Origin: Xanthomonas codiaei
GTDB lineage: Bacteria > Pseudomonadota > Gammaproteobacteria > Xanthomonadales > Xanthomonadaceae
Assembly (NCBI RefSeq): GCF_002939785.1
Contig: NZ_MDEC01000006.1
Location: forward strand, 1-64,000
Length of the DNA: 64,000 nt
Reading direction: 5' to 3'
Both the position numbers and the translations under genes were made by a program. How positions within the stretch are numbered: position 1 is the stretch's first letter; each line of letters starts with the position of its first letter. Positions 17,924 through 27,107 of the stretch are shown piece after piece. The notes under the pieces were generated by a model. The model did no database searches. It saw only the letters and a list, made by a program, of their open reading frames with translations, and had not been told where the DNA came from.

Positions 17924-18688
17924 TTAGCGGCTGCTTTCCACGGGAATGTCGTGTGCGCTCAACCATGCGCGCACGTCCGATCTGACCTGTTGGCCAGCTG
18001 CATTGAGCAGGCGATCCGGCGTGGTGAAGAAATACGCCTGGAAGGTCTTGTGTTGCGCATTGCGCACGCTGGGGTCCACACCGGCTTCGAGCAGTTGCAG
18101 TACCACGGGGCTGGCAGCGCCGCTCTGGGCCGCCACATGCAAGAGGCTGTTGCCGGTATGGTCGAGGCGCTGCACATCGGCGCCGGCATCGAGCAGCAGG
18201 CCGATCTGTGCATCGCGCTTGCTTTGCACCGCGCGGAATATCGGTGTCCAGCCGGCGCGCGCGCTGACCACGTCGATCGGCGCCTTGTGCTGCAACAGGA
18301 TCTTAAGATAGTGCGGGTCCTGCGCCATTGCGGCCATGTGCACGACCGTTTCCTGGTCCATGCCAGGCAGCGACGGGTCTGCGCCCGCATCGAGCAGCGC
18401 ATCCAGTGCATGGGGTTGTTCGTTCCAGATCGCCCATTCCAGCAGGGTCACGTTCTGATCGCCGCGTGCGGCGAGATCGACGGTGGGGGCGAGGGTCTTG
18501 ATCCGTGCGACATCGCCACGTGCGATGGCACCGGCAATATCGGTCAGGCCCGGGTCGCGAAAGGCGACGGTATGGTCCTTGAGCGTAGCTGACATGATGG
18601 TTTGCTCCTTGGCACCGGGTGAAGCGGTGCATGAGACCGCGAAAAACGAGGTCGCAAGAACGAGCAGGGTAGGGAATCGCGTCTGCAT
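17924..18688 (-). CDS. Ankyrin-repeat lipoprotein, probable immunity protein of the lipase effector
   Basis: 254 residues. A signal peptide ends in AVSC with Cys20, a plausible lipobox, so the protein should be tethered in the periplasm. Four to five ankyrin repeats follow (for example TLLEWAIWNEQPHALDALLD, HMAAMAQDPHYLKILLQH, TPIFRAVQSKRDAQIGLLLD, SLLHVAAQ), each with the usual helix-turn-helix and 'aGAD' turn. AAGGAGAT lies just before the ATG. It is transcribed before the effector with a 36-nt gap. A periplasmic binding protein next to a periplasm-acting toxin is the standard effector/immunity layout of this secretion system. The immunity role is inferred from position. Confidence 0.82.
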   Translation of the reverse strand: MQTRFPTLLVLATSFFAVSCTASPGAKEQTIMSATLKDHTVAFRDPGLTDIAGAIARGDVARIKTLAPTVDLAARGDQNVTLLEWAIWNEQPHALDALLDAGADPSLPGMDQETVVHMAAMAQDPHYLKILLQHKAPIDVVSARAGWTPIFRAVQSKRDAQIGLLLDAGADVQRLDHTGNSLLHVAAQSGAASPVVLQLLEAGVDPSVRNAQHKTFQAYFFTTPDRLLNAAGQQVRSDVRAWLSAHDIPVESSR

Positions 18689-18955
18689 CGAAATCTCCTT
18701 GTCCTGATCGCATTCCTGGTGATGCCGCGGCACGTCCCGCCGCGGCGCGGCCGATCCTACCAGTTGCAAGAATCGGGCGCGGTAAAATTTCGTAACCTGC
18801 GCCTGCAGCGTCGGTGCACGGCCCGGCTTGCTTGCCGGGCTGTGCAGCCACCCCGGGGGCGCCCGATATCTCTCACAGCATCACGCATGCGCCGCGGCAC
18901 AGCCAACGGTCACAGGGCGGCCGGCATAATGGCGCTTTGCCAGCAGATGGGTGCG

Positions 18956-19633
18956 ATGGGTTACGAGCTACTGATCAGCGACTGCGATGGTGTTCTTGTC
19001 GACAGCGAGATACTGGCCGACCGGGTGATGCGCGAGGAGCTGGCGGCCTTCGTGCCGGCCGAAGCATTGGAGCATCTGCTCGGCACGACGTTCGGGCAGA
19101 CCACGCGTGAGGTGTTGCTGCGCGTGCAGGAACACTTTGCGGTACAGCTGCCGGAGACCTTGTTGGCACAGATCCAGGCGCGCAGCGAAGCCTTGATCAA
19201 GGCCGAGGTGCAGCCGATTGCCGGCGTGCGCGACGCACTGGAGCAGATTCCGTTGCCGCTGGCGGTGGCCTCCAACAGCCGCCGCCATAACGTGATCGCC
19301 TCGGTCGAACGGGTAGGGCTCACCGCGCGCGCGGCGGGGAACATCTTCAGTGCCGACATGGTGGAGCGGCCCAAGCCGGCCCCGGACGTCTATCTGTTGG
19401 CCGCACGCACCCTGGGCGTTGCGCCGGAGCGTTGCCTGGTGATCGAAGACAGCCCCACCGGTGCCACTGCCGCATTGGCGGCCGGCATGCAGGTGCTGGG
19501 GTTTACCGGCGCCAGTCATATTCCGCAGGGCCATGCCGACACCTTGCGTCGCATCGGTGTGCTGGCGGTGTTCGACGATATGCGCGCGCTGCCTGCGTTG
19601 TTCGGGCAGCTGGCGCAAAAACGCGCTGGCTGA
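18956..19633 (+). CDS. HAD-superfamily sugar/phosphoglycolate-type phosphatase
   Basis: 225 residues of subfamily IA. Motif I is DCDGVLVDSE near residue 8, motif II the Ser in VASNSRRH (~100), motif III Lys in VERPKPAPDVYL (~135), and motif IV the pair in LVIEDSPTGATAAL (~158). A helical cap (~20-80) suggests small sugar-phosphate substrates, similar to YieH/Gph-like enzymes; the exact substrate is not readable. In-frame ATGs at 18929 and 18947 are alternative starts; 18956 places the protein start right before the first strand. The gene stands between the effector pair (divergent) and a repeat-rich gap. Confidence 0.85.
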   Translation: MGYELLISDCDGVLVDSEILADRVMREELAAFVPAEALEHLLGTTFGQTTREVLLRVQEHFAVQLPETLLAQIQARSEALIKAEVQPIAGVRDALEQIPLPLAVASNSRRHNVIASVERVGLTARAAGNIFSADMVERPKPAPDVYLLAARTLGVAPERCLVIEDSPTGATAALAAGMQVLGFTGASHIPQGHADTLRRIGVLAVFDDMRALPALFGQLAQKRAG

Positions 19634-19794
19634 AAGCTGCCGGCAGAAGGTCTTGGGCGCGGTGTCGATGGTGGCGGAATCGCGCCTCCTCGTTGTGCAA
19701 CTGACTGGGCCAGACCGTCCAATCGACCTGCAATGACAGGGCTGTCGGGTCGTAGCGTGGCTTGGAGACCGTCAAAGGCTTGGTCCGTCGAGCG

Positions 19795-19905
19795 CGCGGT
19801 GCCCTCACCGCTTGCGGGACACGCCGCAAGTACGTCCCTGTAGGCTCGGTGGCGGCATCCATGCCGCCAACGGTCCCGCAAGCGGCGAGGACACCGCACC
19901 AGAAC
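19795..19905 (+). repeat. Palindrome-centred intergenic repeat, copy A
   Basis: It shares an almost identical layout with the copies at 49938 and 50264: a CCTCACCGCTTGCGGGACAC left part, the central perfect palindrome GGCGGCATCCATGCCGCC (19851-19868), and a GGTCCCGCAAGCGG right part that pairs with the left (CCGCTTGCGGGAC against GTCCCGCAAGCGG). Confidence 0.8.
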
Positions 19906-20096
19906 GTTGGTCGGTTGCTTTCCTGAGAGCGTGTTGCTTGGCTTGGGTGACAGACGAGACGTTTGTGGGTTGCGTGCTGAAAGCCCGTCTACCCTCGGCT
20001 TGCGATGGAGTGGTGCGACGCTGGTCGACGCATTGTGATGCGACAGACGCACCTCATGCACCGCTTGCAACCATGCACACCTGCCATCTCGATAGG

Positions 20097-20203
20097 TCCT
20101 TGCCCGCTCACCGTCGCGGGACCTTACGCGGCATGGATGCCGCGTAAGAGCCTACAGGGACGTACTTGCGGCGTGTCCCGTGATGGTGGGCGGGCAAGGG
20201 CCC
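20097..20203 (-). repeat. Palindrome-centred intergenic repeat, copy B (inverted variant)
   Basis: Read on the minus strand it contains GGGACACGCCGCAAGTACGT and CCCTGTAGGCTC as in copy A. The central palindrome here is the longer TTACGCGGCATCC / ATGCCGCGTAA form. It is the same family, more diverged at the ends and in opposite orientation. Confidence 0.7.
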
Positions 20204-20345
20204 TGCAGCGAAGTCGCAGACACACTGCTCTGCCGCGGATCTATCCGCAAAGCCGCAGATCAGCCGCTCTGCCTTGCGTCGTGTCCGGCGATGGTGGGCA
20301 GGCAAGAACCCTGCAACCAGGTCGCAGATCTGCCGCTTCAAAACT
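20174..20345. repeat. Imperfect direct repeat of about 65 bp
   Basis: The stretch CGTGATGGTGGGCGGGCAAG...GTCGCAGACACACTGC beginning near 20178 recurs near 20283 as CGATGGTGGGCAGGCAAG...GTCGCAGATCTGCCGC. Spacing is ~105 bp. Confidence 0.6.
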
Positions 20346-20354
20346 CAAGCCATC

Positions 20355-20394
20355 AACGCAACAGGGCGCGATTGGCATCGCGCCCTGTTGCGTT
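20355..20394. terminator. Strong stem-loop after the cstA-ybdD operon
   Basis: Perfect 17-bp arms, AACGCAACAGGGCGCGA and TCGCGCCCTGTTGCGTT, around a 6-nt loop. It ends 44 nt past the ybdD stop on the minus strand. A short TTTT follows on the plus side only. Confidence 0.65.
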
Positions 20395-20438
20395 TTCGAC
20401 TGCTTGATCAAGCGATCGACCAGTGAATCGATCGCCAA

Positions 20439-20663
20439 TCAACAACAGCGGAACCCGCTCTTGCCACCGTAGCGCGCATCCTGGCGCTCGCGGAAAAACG
20501 CCGGGTAATCCATCACCGGCTTGTCGGGATGTTTTTCCAGCATGTGGCGCACGTAGTTGTCGTAGTCGGGAATGCCGCAGCACAGCCGCGCGGTCTGGAT
20601 CAGGCGCCGCCAGATACGGCGATGCACCTGGTACTGGCTGGCCAGGACGAGTTGGGTACCCAT
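20439..20663 (-). CDS. ybdD: YbdD/YjiX-family small protein (DUF466)
   Basis: 74 residues. The core [24 protein letters not shown] and the end [17 protein letters not shown] are characteristic of the YbdD/YjiX family, which always travels with CstA/BtsT carbon-starvation transporters and is needed for pyruvate uptake by CstA in E. coli. The unusual C-terminal CC in GFRCC and the CC in the core are notable. Its ATG overlaps the cstA stop (TAATG read on the minus strand), so translation is coupled. Confidence 0.92.
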   Translation of the reverse strand: MGTQLVLASQYQVHRRIWRRLIQTARLCCGIPDYDNYVRHMLEKHPDKPVMDYPAFFRERQDARYGGKSGFRCC

Positions 20664-22735
20664 TACAGGTCCGCCATCTGGTGGGGCTGCAGGGCCACGT
20701 ACGGGGTTTCGCGGTCGCTGCGTTGCGGGTTGCGGCGTGCCACCACGATCGTCTTGATCGAGTAGATCAGGATCGCGCCCACCACGAACAGGAACAGCAC
20801 CGTCAGCCCGGTGTTGACGTAGGCATTGGTGACGATCTGCTGCATCTGCGGCACGGTCTTTGCCGGTGCGGTGATGGTGTTGCTGGCGATGGCGGCCTGG
20901 AACTTGTGCGCCTGCGCCAGGAAGCCCTGCGCCGGGTTGCTGTCGAAGATCTTGATCAGCCCGGCGTAGGTCGTGCACAGCAATAGCCACAGCGCCGGCA
21001 CGATGGTGACCCAGGCGTAGCGGTCGCGCTTCATCTTGAACAGCACCACGGTGCCCAGCATCAACGCGATCCCGGCCAGCATCTGGTTGGAGATGCCGAA
21101 CAACGGCCACAGGGTCTGGATACCGCCGAACGGGTCGATCACGCCGGTGTAGAGCAGGTAGCCCCACAGCGCCACGCAGCCGGCGGTGGCGATGATGTTG
21201 GCGGCCCAGGATTCGGTCTTCTTCAGCGCCGGGATGAAGTTGCCCAGCAGGTCCTGCAGCATGAAGCGGCCTGCACGCGTACCGGCATCCACCGCGGTGA
21301 GGATGAACAAGGCTTCGAACAGGATGGCGAAGTGGTACCAGAACGCCATGGTGTCTTCGCCCGGCAGCAGCTGGTGCAGGATCTGCGCGATTCCCACCGC
21401 CAGCGTGGGCGCACCGCCGGCGCGCGCCAGGATGCTGTGCTCGCCGATATCGCGTGCGGTGGTCTCGAGCACCTGCGGGGTGATCGAGAAACCCCATTCG
21501 CTGATCTTGGCGGCCACCGCCACCGTATCGGTGCCGACCAGCGAGGCCGGGCTGTTCATGGCGAAGTAGATGCCCGGCTCGATGATCGAGGCGGCCACCA
21601 GCGCCATAATCGCCACGAACGATTCCATCAGCATGCCGCCGTAGCCGATGTAGCGCATATGGCTTTCGTTGGCGAGCAGCTTGGGCGTGGTGCCGGAGGA
21701 GATCAGTGCGTGGAAGCCAGAGACCGCGCCGCAGGCAATCGTGATGAACAGGAAGGGGAAGATGCCGCCCTTCCACACCGGGCCGTCGCCAGTGGAGGCG
21801 AACTGGGTCAGCGCCGGCATTTTCAGGTCGGGCATCACGACCAGGATGCCGATCGCCAGCGCCAGGATGGTGCCGATCTTGAGGAAGGTGGACAGGTAAT
21901 CGCGCGGCGCCAGCAACAGCCACACCGGCAGCACCGAGGCGACGAAGCCGTAGCCGATCAGCATCCAGGTGATCTGCTTGGCGGTGAAGGTGAAGGCCGG
22001 GCCCCAGGTGGGGTCGGCGGCGACCTTGCCGCCCAGCCAGATCGCGGCCAGCAGCAGGATCAATCCGACTACCGAGATCTCGCCGATCTTGCCGACGCGG
22101 ATGTAGCGCATGTACACGCCCATCATGAGCGCAATGGGCATGGTGGCGATCACCGTGAACATGCCCCACGGGCTTTCGGCCAAGGCCTTGACCACCACCA
22201 TCGCCAGCACCGCCAGGATGATGATCATGATCAGGAACGCGCCGAACAAGGCGATGGTGCCGGGCACCTGGCCCATCTCTTCGCGCACCAGATCGCCCAG
22301 CGAGCGGCCGTTGCGGCGGCTGGACAGGAACAGCACCACGAAGTCCTGCACCGCGCCGGCAAACACCACGCCCACCACCAGCCACAGCAGCCCGGGCAGG
22401 TAGCCCATCTGCGCGGCCAGCACCGGGCCGACCAGCGGTCCGGCACCGGCGATGGCGGCGAAGTGATGGCCGAACAGCACATGCTTGTTGGTGGGGACGT
22501 AGTCCAGGCCGTCGTTGTTGGCGACCGCAGGCGTGGCGCGGGTGGGGTCCAGCTGCATCACCTTGTCGGCGATGAACAGGCTGTAGAAGCGGTAGGCGAT
22601 CAGGTAGATCGACACCGCGGCGACGACGATCCATAACGCATTGATGTGTTCGCCACGCCGCAGTGCCACGGTGCCCAGGCAGAACGCGGCCAGCAGCGCC
22701 AGCGCGCCCCAGGCCAGCTTCGAGAACCCTTTCAT
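20663..22735 (-). CDS. cstA: CstA-family carbon-starvation transporter
   Basis: 690 residues and roughly 16-18 hydrophobic helices. It contains the CstA signatures [27 protein letters not shown] (in part: [13 protein letters not shown] near 85) and [20 protein letters not shown]. Length and motifs match the E. coli pyruvate/peptide transporter in the inner membrane. The ATG at 22735 is preceded by GAGGGG at correct spacing; the open frame continues upstream but without homology. It is co-transcribed with ybdD. Confidence 0.95.
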   Translation of the reverse strand: MKGFSKLAWGALALLAAFCLGTVALRRGEHINALWIVVAAVSIYLIAYRFYSLFIADKVMQLDPTRATPAVANNDGLDYVPTNKHVLFGHHFAAIAGAGPLVGPVLAAQMGYLPGLLWLVVGVVFAGAVQDFVVLFLSSRRNGRSLGDLVREEMGQVPGTIALFGAFLIMIIILAVLAMVVVKALAESPWGMFTVIATMPIALMMGVYMRYIRVGKIGEISVVGLILLLAAIWLGGKVAADPTWGPAFTFTAKQITWMLIGYGFVASVLPVWLLLAPRDYLSTFLKIGTILALAIGILVVMPDLKMPALTQFASTGDGPVWKGGIFPFLFITIACGAVSGFHALISSGTTPKLLANESHMRYIGYGGMLMESFVAIMALVAASIIEPGIYFAMNSPASLVGTDTVAVAAKISEWGFSITPQVLETTARDIGEHSILARAGGAPTLAVGIAQILHQLLPGEDTMAFWYHFAILFEALFILTAVDAGTRAGRFMLQDLLGNFIPALKKTESWAANIIATAGCVALWGYLLYTGVIDPFGGIQTLWPLFGISNQMLAGIALMLGTVVLFKMKRDRYAWVTIVPALWLLLCTTYAGLIKIFDSNPAQGFLAQAHKFQAAIASNTITAPAKTVPQMQQIVTNAYVNTGLTVLFLFVVGAILIYSIKTIVVARRNPQRSDRETPYVALQPHQMADL

Positions 22736-22967
22736 GCATGCCCCTCGGAAACGATTCGCCCAAGGGTCCCCCCACGCTCGCCTGCGGTCAATGGCAGCCT
22801 CGAACGGCAGGGTAAAACTTTGGTCGTAGGGTGTTTGGGTGCAAGGTGCGCTAGCGCCATTGCGGCCAGGCCGGCGTTTGGAACGATCGGTTGCAACCGT
22901 CGCGATTGGGCGCTGCGCCATGCGCACCCATGATGTCGACCTCCACACACTGCACAGGGACACTGCA

Positions 22968-23822
22968 ATGAGCACCCTCACCACACCGGCGCATGTGCTG
23001 CGCACCATCCGCGGCATGCCCACCTCCGACGGCGCCGGCGTCAAGCTGACCCGCGTGATCGGCACCCAGCAATTGCCCGAGCTCGATCCGTTCCTGATGC
23101 TGGACGAGTTCGGCACCGAACAGGCCGAGGACTATCTGGCCGGCTTTCCGAGCCATCCGCATCGCGGCTTCGAGACGGTGACCTACATGCTCGACGGGCG
23201 CATGCGGCACAAGGACAACCACGGCAACGAGGGCCTGCTGACGCCGGGCAGCGTGCAGTGGATGACCGCCGGGCGCGGCCTGATCCATTCGGAAATGCCC
23301 GAGCAGGAATCCGGGCGGATGCGCGGTTTCCAGCTGTGGGTGAACCTGCCGGCACGCGAGAAGATGACCGACCCCAAGTACCAGGAATACGCACCCGACC
23401 GCATCCCGGTGGCGCATCCGGCACCCGGCGTGACGGTCAAGGTCATTGCCGGCGCGGTGGATGAGGTGGTCGGGCCGATCGTGCAACCGGCGACCAGCCC
23501 GGTGTATCTGGACATCGCCCTGGATGCCGGCGCAGGGTGGGATTACCTGCTGCCCGAGGGCCACAACGCCTTTGCGTATGCCTTCGAGGGCGCGGTGGTA
23601 GTGGGCGAGGGCGATGCCGCGCGCAGCCTGCCGGCGCAGGAGCTGGCAGTGCTGGGCGGTGGCGAGCGCCTGGTGCTGCACGCCGGCGCCGAGGGCGCGC
23701 GCCTGATCCTGGTGGCCGGACGCCCACTCAACGAGCCGGTGATGCGGCACGGCCCGTTCGTGATGAACACCAAGCAGGAGCTGATGCAGGCCTTCGTCGA
23801 TTTCCAGGAAGGGCGCTTTTGA
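22968..23822 (+). CDS. Pirin-family cupin protein (first of two)
   Basis: 284 residues. The double cupin fold of pirin is marked by FPSHPHRGFETVTYMLDG (metal-binding His residues), GSVQWMTAGRGLIHSEMP with another His and Glu, and a C-terminal pirin_C domain containing EGHNAFAYAFEGAVVVG. Bacterial pirins bind Fe or other metals; some are quercetin dioxygenases and some bind regulators or dehydrogenases, so the role cannot be fixed. AGGGA precedes the ATG. It is divergent from cstA and followed by an OsmC gene on the same strand. Confidence 0.9.
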   Translation: MSTLTTPAHVLRTIRGMPTSDGAGVKLTRVIGTQQLPELDPFLMLDEFGTEQAEDYLAGFPSHPHRGFETVTYMLDGRMRHKDNHGNEGLLTPGSVQWMTAGRGLIHSEMPEQESGRMRGFQLWVNLPAREKMTDPKYQEYAPDRIPVAHPAPGVTVKVIAGAVDEVVGPIVQPATSPVYLDIALDAGAGWDYLLPEGHNAFAYAFEGAVVVGEGDAARSLPAQELAVLGGGERLVLHAGAEGARLILVAGRPLNEPVMRHGPFVMNTKQELMQAFVDFQEGRF

Positions 23823-23978
23823 GGCGTTTGAGTGGCGAAGCTGCATCGTCGCGCGTGCACCGGCAGGCGCGTCCTGCAGCACGCGCGCTACAGATCGCGC
23901 ACAGCCGCTGCGGGATGCAGTTCGAGGGCAACCCAAAGCGGCAGCTGTCGTCAGCCGCCCTTGGATCAGGAGAACGTC

Positions 23979-24410
23979 ATGAGTGACCGCCCCGTCAGTG
24001 TCAGCACCGGCAGCGTGCCGTACACCGTCACCATCCACGATGGGCAGCACCGCTGGTTGGGTGATGCCCAGCCCGCCAATGGCGGCGCCGATGCCGGGCC
24101 GGATCCGGAATCGCAGGTGCTGGGCGCCCTGGGCGCCTGCACGGCGATCACGGTGTCGATGGTGGCGGCGCGCAAGCAGTGGCCGCTGACAGGCGTGCAC
24201 GTGCATCTGCACTACACCCAGCGCGGTGCGGGCGGGACGGAGATCGGCCGCGAAATCGTGCTGGACGGGGCGCTGGATGACAGTCAGCGCGCACGCCTGA
24301 TGGAGGTGGCCGACAAATGCCCCATCCACCGGCTGCTGACCGGCGAGGTGCGCATTGCGACCCGGCCACAGATCCAGGCTGCGGCCGATTCCGCTGCTGT
24401 CACGCCGTAG
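23979..24410 (+). CDS. OsmC/Ohr-family peroxidase-like protein
   Basis: 143 residues. The family pattern is clear: a short N-terminal strand pair with HRWLGDAQPANGG, the GALGACTAITVSMVAARKQWPL helix containing the first active-site Cys (~residue 52), and VADKCPIHRLLTG with the second Cys (~113). The two Cys reduce hydroperoxides in this family. The preceding pirin and this gene could form a redox-related unit, with a 156-nt gap. CAGGAG lies upstream of the ATG. Confidence 0.88.
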   Translation: MSDRPVSVSTGSVPYTVTIHDGQHRWLGDAQPANGGADAGPDPESQVLGALGACTAITVSMVAARKQWPLTGVHVHLHYTQRGAGGTEIGREIVLDGALDDSQRARLMEVADKCPIHRLLTGEVRIATRPQIQAAADSAAVTP

Positions 24411-24552
24411 GATTGCCGGCCCGGCCTCGCCTGGGGCATGCAGGTGCGAAGCGCCTGGTCTTGCATCCGGCCAGGGCGCAGCCGCGCTGGTTCACTCGGT
24501 TGCACCCGCACGGCACTGCCTCGAAGCGAGGCAGGGCCGCGAACTCAAGGTA

Positions 24553-25014
24553 TCAGCGCTGCAAGGCCAGGCTGGCCGGCTGCAGGTTCATCGTCTGCAC
24601 CAGCGATTGCATCGAGGTCAGTTCCTCGCTGTTGGCGCCGTCGATCCACAGCTGCGCATAGCGCTTCTTGCCTAGCTCCACCACGGTGACGCGGCGCGAT
24701 TCCATGCCCGGGATCTCGCGGCCGCCCAGGTCGAGCTTGTACCAGTAGAAGTCCTCCTGCTGGATCTGGCCTTTTTCGGCGCGGCGATCGCGCGCCAGCA
24801 CCATGGCGGGGTCGCGGGTGGTCAGCATCACGCCGACCACCTGGCGGCCCTCGGCGTTGACCGCCTTGCAGACCAGATAATCGGCACCGGCCAGTTCGTT
24901 CCACTGCAGTCCCGAGGCCGGTGGCAGCGGCGGGCAGACCGGCGCGGTCTGGGCGTGGGAGGTGGCGGTGGCCAGCAGCAGACTCAGGCCGACAACGCAG
25001 AATGCAGACTTCAT
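24553..25014 (-). CDS. Secreted protein of unknown function
   Basis: 153 residues. The signal peptide (MKSAFCVVGLSLLLATATSHAQ) gives cleavage near residue 22. The mature part has two Cys residues (PVCPPLPP and YLVCKAV), likely a disulfide, and a small mixed alpha/beta character with many charged residues. I do not recognise the family. It stands alone between the OsmC gene and the second pirin. Confidence 0.75.
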   Translation of the reverse strand: MKSAFCVVGLSLLLATATSHAQTAPVCPPLPPASGLQWNELAGADYLVCKAVNAEGRQVVGVMLTTRDPAMVLARDRRAEKGQIQQEDFYWYKLDLGGREIPGMESRRVTVVELGKKRYAQLWIDGANSEELTSMQSLVQTMNLQPASLALQR

Positions 25015-25263
25015 CGAAGGTTCCCCGGCATTGGATGACGATGCGGGACGACGCCAACTCCGTGCCGCTGCAGCGCCTCAAGCTCCCCGCTTCAAGGCTG
25101 CCGTCCACGACGCGCGCTCCGCTCACGCCTGCATCACTACCACAGCTGCGCGAGCAAGCTCAAGCCCTGTCGCACTTGCACGCGGCACGCCTTGTGCAGT
25201 GCGGCACTTCCGTAACGAGACCTGGTGACCGATCGCGCGGGACGCCGCATTTCGCGCATGGTT

Positions 25264-26154
25264 TCAGGGGTAATCAACCGGCTTCGGGGCAGGCGTTTCC
25301 GGCAGTGGAATGAACTCCTGATCGTCGCCGGGAATGCGGCCGAAGCGCCCGGCCTGCCAATCGTCCTTGGCCTGCTCGATACGTTCCTTGGAGCTGGAGA
25401 CGAAGTTCCACCACAGGTGACGCGGGCCATCCAGCGGCTCGCCGCCGAGCAGCAGTGCCTTCAGCGGGGTCTTGGCGCGCAGCCGGCCGCGGGCACCGGT
25501 GGCGGGCACGATCAGGTGGCGGGCGGGCACGTCGGCGCCATCCAGTTGCGCCTCGCCTTCGAGGATGTACAGGGCGCGCTCGGCGTGGCCGGTGTCCAGG
25601 TCGATCTCCGCCTCCGGCGCCAGGTCCAGCGCCACGTTGAGGGTGCCGCTGAACACCTGTACCGGCGATTCCTCGCCATAGGCGCGGCCGGCGATCACGC
25701 GCAGCCACACGCCATCGCGGCGCTGCTGCGGCAGGCTGGCGGCGGGGTGATGGTGGAACGCCGGCGCGGTTTCCTCGGCCGAGCGAGGCAGCGCGATCCA
25801 GGTCTGCATGCCATGCAACGCATGTTCGCGCGCGCGCTCGGGGCCGGGCGTACGTTCGGAATGGGCGATGCCGCGCCCGGCGGTCATCCAGTTGACGTCG
25901 CCGGGGCGAATCACCTGATCCGAGCCCAGCGTGTCGCGGTGGCCGATCTCGCCCGCCCACAGGAAGGTGACCGTGGCCAGGCCGATATGCGGGTGCGGGC
26001 GCACGTCGATGCCGTGCTCCGGCTCCAGTACCGCCGGACCCATATGGTCGACAAACACGAACGGGCCCACGCTGCGCGCCTGCAGGGTAGGCACCGCGCG
26101 CCGTACTTGCAGCCCGCCGATGTCGTGCACGCGTGGGGCGATCAAGGTGGTCAT
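25264..26154 (-). CDS. Pirin-family cupin protein (second)
   Basis: 296 residues. Cupin landmarks are DVRPHPHIGLATVTFLWAG and GDVNWMTAGRGIAHSERTP with the metal His/Glu set, then a pirin_C domain (ERALYILEGEAQL, PLDGPRHLWWNFV). This is the YhaK/YhhW-like branch, distinct from the pirin at 22968. ATG 26154 has GAG upstream at fair spacing; in-frame codons further upstream lack support. It lies behind the endonuclease V gene on the same strand with a 142-nt gap. Confidence 0.9.
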   Translation of the reverse strand: MTTLIAPRVHDIGGLQVRRAVPTLQARSVGPFVFVDHMGPAVLEPEHGIDVRPHPHIGLATVTFLWAGEIGHRDTLGSDQVIRPGDVNWMTAGRGIAHSERTPGPERAREHALHGMQTWIALPRSAEETAPAFHHHPAASLPQQRRDGVWLRVIAGRAYGEESPVQVFSGTLNVALDLAPEAEIDLDTGHAERALYILEGEAQLDGADVPARHLIVPATGARGRLRAKTPLKALLLGGEPLDGPRHLWWNFVSSSKERIEQAKDDWQAGRFGRIPGDDQEFIPLPETPAPKPVDYP

Positions 26155-26296
26155 GGCGCTGGCTCGTGACGGAAGGGGAGCCAAAGCTTCGCACGCGACC
26201 TGCGCGCGGCGCGCGGCGTTGGCCAAGACGGAATGTTCTGACCGCCACGGTCGCGTCCGGCCAGGTGCCATGGGCCGGCCGTGCGCAGGGCACGTG

Positions 26297-27004
26297 TTAC
26301 AGCAGGCTCGCCTGCGCAGGCAGCGCAATCTCGCCGCGGCGCGACGCCAGGCGATCTGCAAGGCGTGTCGGTTCCGGCAGGCGATACGCACGCAGGGTGC
26401 GCAAGGTCCAGTCGAGTGCGCCTTGCATGGAGACACGGTGACCGGGCGAGACGATCAACGGATTGCAGCGCGGCTTGCTGCGCAGTGCCCAGCCGATCTG
26501 CGTGCCGCCCAGCAGGATCGGGCTGTGGTCGCCGCGGTCGGCACCCGGCTCCACGAAGGTGCCGGCCAGCCGTTGTTTGGCCACGCCGATGCTGGGCAGC
26601 CCGGTCACCACGCCGAAGTGCGCAGCGATGCCGAGCCCGCGCGGATGGGCGACGCCCTGGCCGTCGACGAACACAAGATCCGGCGTGCGCGACAACAGCG
26701 CCAGTGCCTGCAGCAAGGCCGGCAATTCGCGAAAGCTGAGCAGGCCAGGCACGTACGGCATCGAGGTCGCCACGCGTGCCACCTGCATTTCCAGCGGCAA
26801 CAGGCTCTGTGCGTCCAGCAACACGGCGGCCGCGCGCGTGGTCTGGCCGTCGTCCTCGAAACCGACATCGAAGCCGGCCAGCAACTGCGGCGTTGCGGCA
26901 ACGGTGTCCTGCAGCACGACCTGCCGTGCCAGTTGCCGCTGCAACTGTCGCGCCTGGGTGACACTGCCGTCCCAACCGGCGAATACGGGAGCGATGTCGG
27001 GCAT
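26297..27004 (-). CDS. nfi: Endonuclease V (deoxyinosine-specific)
   Basis: 235 residues, normal for the family. The metal-binding and catalytic residues fit endonuclease V: Asp46 in AGFDVGF, Glu93 in the [10 protein letters not shown] loop that reads the deaminated base, and Asp114 in [25 protein letters not shown] follows. The enzyme nicks DNA 3' to deoxyinosine as part of repair of deaminated adenine. It is divergent from gpmA, with a 103-bp shared upstream region. Confidence 0.93.
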   Translation of the reverse strand: MPDIAPVFAGWDGSVTQARQLQRQLARQVVLQDTVAATPQLLAGFDVGFEDDGQTTRAAAVLLDAQSLLPLEMQVARVATSMPYVPGLLSFRELPALLQALALLSRTPDLVFVDGQGVAHPRGLGIAAHFGVVTGLPSIGVAKQRLAGTFVEPGADRGDHSPILLGGTQIGWALRSKPRCNPLIVSPGHRVSMQGALDWTLRTLRAYRLPEPTRLADRLASRRGEIALPAQASLL

Positions 27005-27067
27005 GGCGGCAGCATCGCGTGCAGCGCGTGGGCAGCTCGTGCACGCCAGCGATGCGCTGGCTGCCGC

Positions 27068-27073
27068 TACAAT
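27068..27073 (+). promoter_or_regulatory. Candidate -10 box of gpmA
   Basis: TACAAT lies 35 nt before the GTG start in the nfi-gpmA intergenic region. No clear -35 was found at 17 nt, so this is tentative. Confidence 0.3.
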
Positions 27074-27107
27074 CGCAGGCTGATCGGCCCCCAATCGGAG
27101 AACCGTA

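Larger units (their letters stand above)
19634..20438. other. Repeat-rich intergenic region
   Basis: About 800 bp without a supported gene. It holds two copies of a palindrome-centred repeat in opposite orientation (19795-19905 and 20097-20203), an imperfect direct repeat (20174-20345) and a strong hairpin (20355-20394). Confidence 0.7.

Noticed and set aside
22736..23116. N-terminal extension of CstA
   Set aside because: The frame is open but the sequence is not like CstA and the ribosome site is at 22735.
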